Assembly (NCBI GenBank): GCA_964610765.1
Contig: CAZSWS010000093.1
Span: 1-8,912 of the forward strand
Direction: 5' to 3'
Length of the DNA stretch: 8,912 nt
Source: CAZSWS01 sp964610765
GTDB taxonomy: Bacteria; Bacteroidota; Bacteroidia; Bacteroidales; Tannerellaceae
Under the pieces are notes generated by a model that was given only the letters and a program-made list of their open reading frames with translations, was not told where the DNA came from and did not search any database. Of the stretch, positions 7,457 through 8,912 are shown in pieces (positions within the stretch are counted from its first letter, which is position 1; each line of letters opens with the position of its first letter). Made by a program: the position numbers and the translations under genes.

Positions 7457-8518
7457 ATGAAAAAAACAAATCATATACTTTTATTATCATCATGTATACT
7501 ACTTCTTTCCTTTATTGGATGTAGTGAGTATGAAAGAACAGATGTGGAAGATATCATTCATGTAACTCATAAATCGTTGCATCTGTTTGTTGGTGATGAA
7601 TTTCAAATAACAGCCAATCCTATAGGAATGGTTTATGATTGGAGGAGTGAAGATCCGACGATTGCTACAGTCTCTAATGGGATGGTTACTGCTGTAGGAC
7701 CAGGTGCCACTAATATTATTGTTAGTAAGGGAGATGTTTATACGATGATTCCAGTGACCAATGTGGTTAAAATACCTTTGCAAAATGTTGAATTAAGTGA
7801 TAAGGAACTTTCGTTAGTACGTGGACAAACTAAGAAAGTGGTTGTAGTGCTTACTCCAGAAGATGCGAATGAAATTCCTAAAACTAGTTTCTCATGGTAT
7901 TCTGAAAATGAATCAGTAGCTATGGTTGATGTGGAAGGCAATATAAAAGCCATTGCTAAAGGAGAAACAACAGTCGTGTATACAAAAGGATCTTTCGTGA
8001 AGAAAGTTACAGTAGAAGTTACAAACTCAGCTCCCTTTAAAGGACCTCATATCATTTCTGCAAAAACACCCTTACTCTTAGAAGTTAGAAACTTCGACTT
8101 AGGTGGAGAGGGATTTGCCTATCATGATTCTGATAATAATAACCAAGGTGGTTCAAATTATCGAAGTGAAAATGGTGATAAGAACAGTCCTGGTGTTGAT
8201 ATTGAAGGTGGAGGCAATATTGGGTACGGAAAAGATGGTGAGTGGCTTGCTTATACAGTTGAAGTTGAAGAGACAGGAGTATATGGTGTGCAATTGAGCG
8301 CTTCAGGTACCGGAAATGGATTCTTCCATATTAAAGTAGATGGAGAGGATAAAACCGGTCAAATATCTGTACCCTCAGCCGGCGGTTGGAGCAACTGGCA
8401 ATGGAGACCAGAAGCTCCAGCTAAGATATCTTTAACCAAAGGTAAGCATGTAATAACTCTCTTTATTGATGTTGCCGGTTATAATTTTAAAGAATTAAAG
8501 TTCACGCATATTGAATAG
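7457..8518 (+). CDS. Lipoprotein with two Big_2 domains and a C-terminal CBM6-type module, putative glycan-binding protein
   Basis: From the ATG at 7457 this is a 353-residue protein. The signal peptide ends SFIGC, with lipidated Cys at 22 followed by SEYERTD. Two bacterial Ig-like (Big_2) domains follow, about 33-105 (WRSEDPTIATVSNGMVTAVGPG) and about 107-189 (WYSENESVAMVDVEGNIKAIAKG); they probably act as a stalk. Residues about 200-353 read as CBM6: NFDLGGEGFAYHD, a GGSNYR turn, GKDGEWLAYTVEVEETGVYG, PSAGGWSNWQW and a final YNFKELKF. The usual ligand-contact positions of the CBM6 cleft appear present: Tyr235, Trp311 and Asn343. One conserved Glu of the first strand is Arg (residue 211). 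No catalytic domain is attached, so a surface glycan-binding role is the best reading; known CBM6 ligands include beta-1,3-glucan and xylan. An in-frame ATG at 7430 would overlap the previous gene and push the signal peptide inward, so 7457 is preferred. It is the last gene before the terminator. Confidence 0.93.
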   Translation: MKKTNHILLLSSCILLLSFIGCSEYERTDVEDIIHVTHKSLHLFVGDEFQITANPIGMVYDWRSEDPTIATVSNGMVTAVGPGATNIIVSKGDVYTMIPVTNVVKIPLQNVELSDKELSLVRGQTKKVVVVLTPEDANEIPKTSFSWYSENESVAMVDVEGNIKAIAKGETTVVYTKGSFVKKVTVEVTNSAPFKGPHIISAKTPLLLEVRNFDLGGEGFAYHDSDNNNQGGSNYRSENGDKNSPGVDIEGGGNIGYGKDGEWLAYTVEVEETGVYGVQLSASGTGNGFFHIKVDGEDKTGQISVPSAGGWSNWQWRPEAPAKISLTKGKHVITLFIDVAGYNFKELKFTHIE

Positions 8519-8544
8519 AGCATTATACTCATTGTTTTAAAAAT

Positions 8545-8599
8545 AGCAGTCTATGATATTGTGAATACTTTATTCTAAATATCACAGATTGCTTTTTTT
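8545..8599 (+). terminator. Rho-independent terminator of the PUL operon
   Basis: The arms at 8545-8560 and 8578-8593 pair over 16 positions with one G-U wobble and one A-C mismatch. Seven T residues follow at once (8593-8599, the first being part of the stem). Inside the 17-base loop, GAATA (8563-8567) can pair with TATTC (8571-8575), which extends the hairpin to a three-base loop. It begins 27 bases after the stop codon of the CBM6 gene, where the transcript of the five-gene operon should end. Confidence 0.86.
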
Positions 8600-8606
8600 G
8601 TTCTGT

Positions 8607-8643
8607 CATACGAGAATGTTTTTTTTTACACTAAGGTCGTATG
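8607..8643. repeat. Short inverted repeat in the intergenic region
   Basis: CATACGA (8607-8613) and TCGTATG (8637-8643) are perfect 7-base inverted copies, 23 bases apart. The spacer holds a run of nine T (8619-8627). A competing pairing is possible between TCTG/CGAG (8602-8605, 8611-8614) and CTCG/CAGA (8647-8650, 8651-8654), which would sit directly before a second T-run at 8655-8661. It could be a weak backup terminator, part of the leader of the next gene, or chance in AT-rich DNA. Confidence 0.4.
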
Positions 8644-8711
8644 GAACTCGCAGATTTTTTTATTTTCATGGGTTTGAGTGATTTAACAAAAAATCATGCT
8701 TCGTTTCATAG

Positions 8712-8745
8712 TTTAAAGTAAGATGAGTTGATTTTCTTATATTTG
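8712..8745 (+). promoter_or_regulatory. Probable Bacteroidota sigma-ABfr promoter of the gene at 8782
   Basis: TATATTTG at 8738-8745 matches the Bacteroides -7 consensus TAnnTTTG exactly. The -33 element is weaker: TTTA at 8712-8715, 22 bases upstream, instead of TTTG. Initiation a few bases after 8745 would leave a leader of roughly 25-30 bases before the ATG at 8782. The position between the operon terminator and a new reading frame supports a separate transcription unit. Confidence 0.55.
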
Positions 8746-8771
8746 TATATTGCTATATTTAATAAACGGTA

Positions 8772-8776
8772 AAGGA
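8772..8776 (+). promoter_or_regulatory. Shine-Dalgarno-like site of the gene at 8782
   Basis: AAGGA lies five bases before the ATG at 8782. It is the only purine-rich site of this quality before any start in the window; the operon genes have A-rich or featureless leaders, as is usual in Bacteroidota. It supports the start of the truncated last gene. Confidence 0.45.
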
Positions 8777-8781
8777 ACTCT

Positions 8782-8912
8782 ATGAAAAAAGCAAATAAAG
8801 ACATTTATAAATTAAACACATATATTATAGCCTTTTTGTTTGTGATAACTTCTTTTATATGGTTGTATTTTTATAATAGATTTCATATTATAGGTTTTCA
8901 GGAAGCGAACCA
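8782..8912 (+). CDS. N-terminal fragment of a membrane protein, cut by the window end
   Basis: An open frame runs from the ATG at 8782 to the window edge: 43 complete codons plus two bases of the next, which must be His or Gln. The N-terminus is basic (MKKANKDIYK). Residues about 13-31 form an uninterrupted hydrophobic, aromatic-rich segment (YIIAFLFVITSFIWLYFY), followed by Asn-Arg, so a membrane helix or uncleaved signal anchor is likely. It lacks a lipobox and a clear signal-peptidase site. The upstream AAGGA and the TATATTTG promoter make it a credible gene start, separate from the PUL operon, which ends at a terminator 183 bases upstream. The family is not recognisable from this fragment. 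The layout of an aromatic membrane helix followed by a short EANQ/EANH segment faintly recalls the DUF6057 multi-pass proteins of Bacteroides, but that is only a guess. Confidence 0.65.
   Translation, partial: MKKANKDIYKLNTYIIAFLFVITSFIWLYFYNRFHIIGFQEAN

Noticed and set aside
8668..8721. A 17-codon open frame (MGLSDLTKNHASFHSLK) in the intergenic region
   Set aside because: It is short, has no ribosome site, and lies upstream of the probable promoter at 8738, so it would not be in that transcript. A leader peptide cannot be excluded but nothing supports one.
1..8912. Mobile element, phase-variable invertible segment, CRISPR array or tRNA gene
   Set aside because: No transposase or recombinase, no long flanking inverted repeats, no regular spacer-repeat pattern and no cloverleaf were found. 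The genes are intact and look uniform in base composition.

Overview
The window looks like part of a polysaccharide-utilization locus (PUL) from a gut-type Bacteroidota, probably Bacteroides or a close relative. The evidence is an adjacent SusC/SusD pair, several lipoproteins with an acidic or polar stretch right after the lipid-attachment Cys, AT-rich DNA, mostly A-rich leaders instead of Shine-Dalgarno sites, and a TAnnTTTG-type promoter near the right end. The species cannot be named from the sequence alone.

Layout: five intact plus-strand genes fill 34-8518, separated by only 4 to 18 bases, which implies one transcript. In order they encode (1) an IPT/TIG plus NHL-propeller lipoprotein, (2) a SusC-type TonB-dependent transporter, (3) a SusD-type glycan-binding lipoprotein, (4) a DUF1735 (BT_3987-like N-terminal) plus DUF4361 lipoprotein and (5) a lipoprotein with two Big_2 Ig-like domains and a C-terminal CBM6-type module. 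A strong intrinsic terminator at 8545-8599 closes the operon. The rest of the 263-base gap holds a weaker inverted repeat, two more T-tracts and a probable promoter (TATATTTG, 8738-8745) for a new gene starting at 8782. That gene is cut by the window edge after 43 codons and begins with a membrane segment.

How the genes work together (inference from family knowledge): the SusC barrel and SusD lid would form the outer-membrane importer. The DUF1735/DUF4361 protein, the Big_2/CBM6 protein and perhaps the IPT/NHL protein would be surface-exposed glycan-binding accessories that capture the polymer and pass it on. No glycoside hydrolase, lyase, esterase, sulfatase or regulator lies in the window, so the substrate cannot be read directly. 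The CBM6 module only hints at a beta-glucan- or xylan-like ligand. SusC lacks an STN signalling domain, which argues against ECF-sigma/anti-sigma control and points to a regulator encoded elsewhere. No mobile element, CRISPR array, tRNA or rRNA gene was seen. The locus is a well-known type of system; the points worth a second look are its accessory binding proteins and the structured 3' intergenic region.
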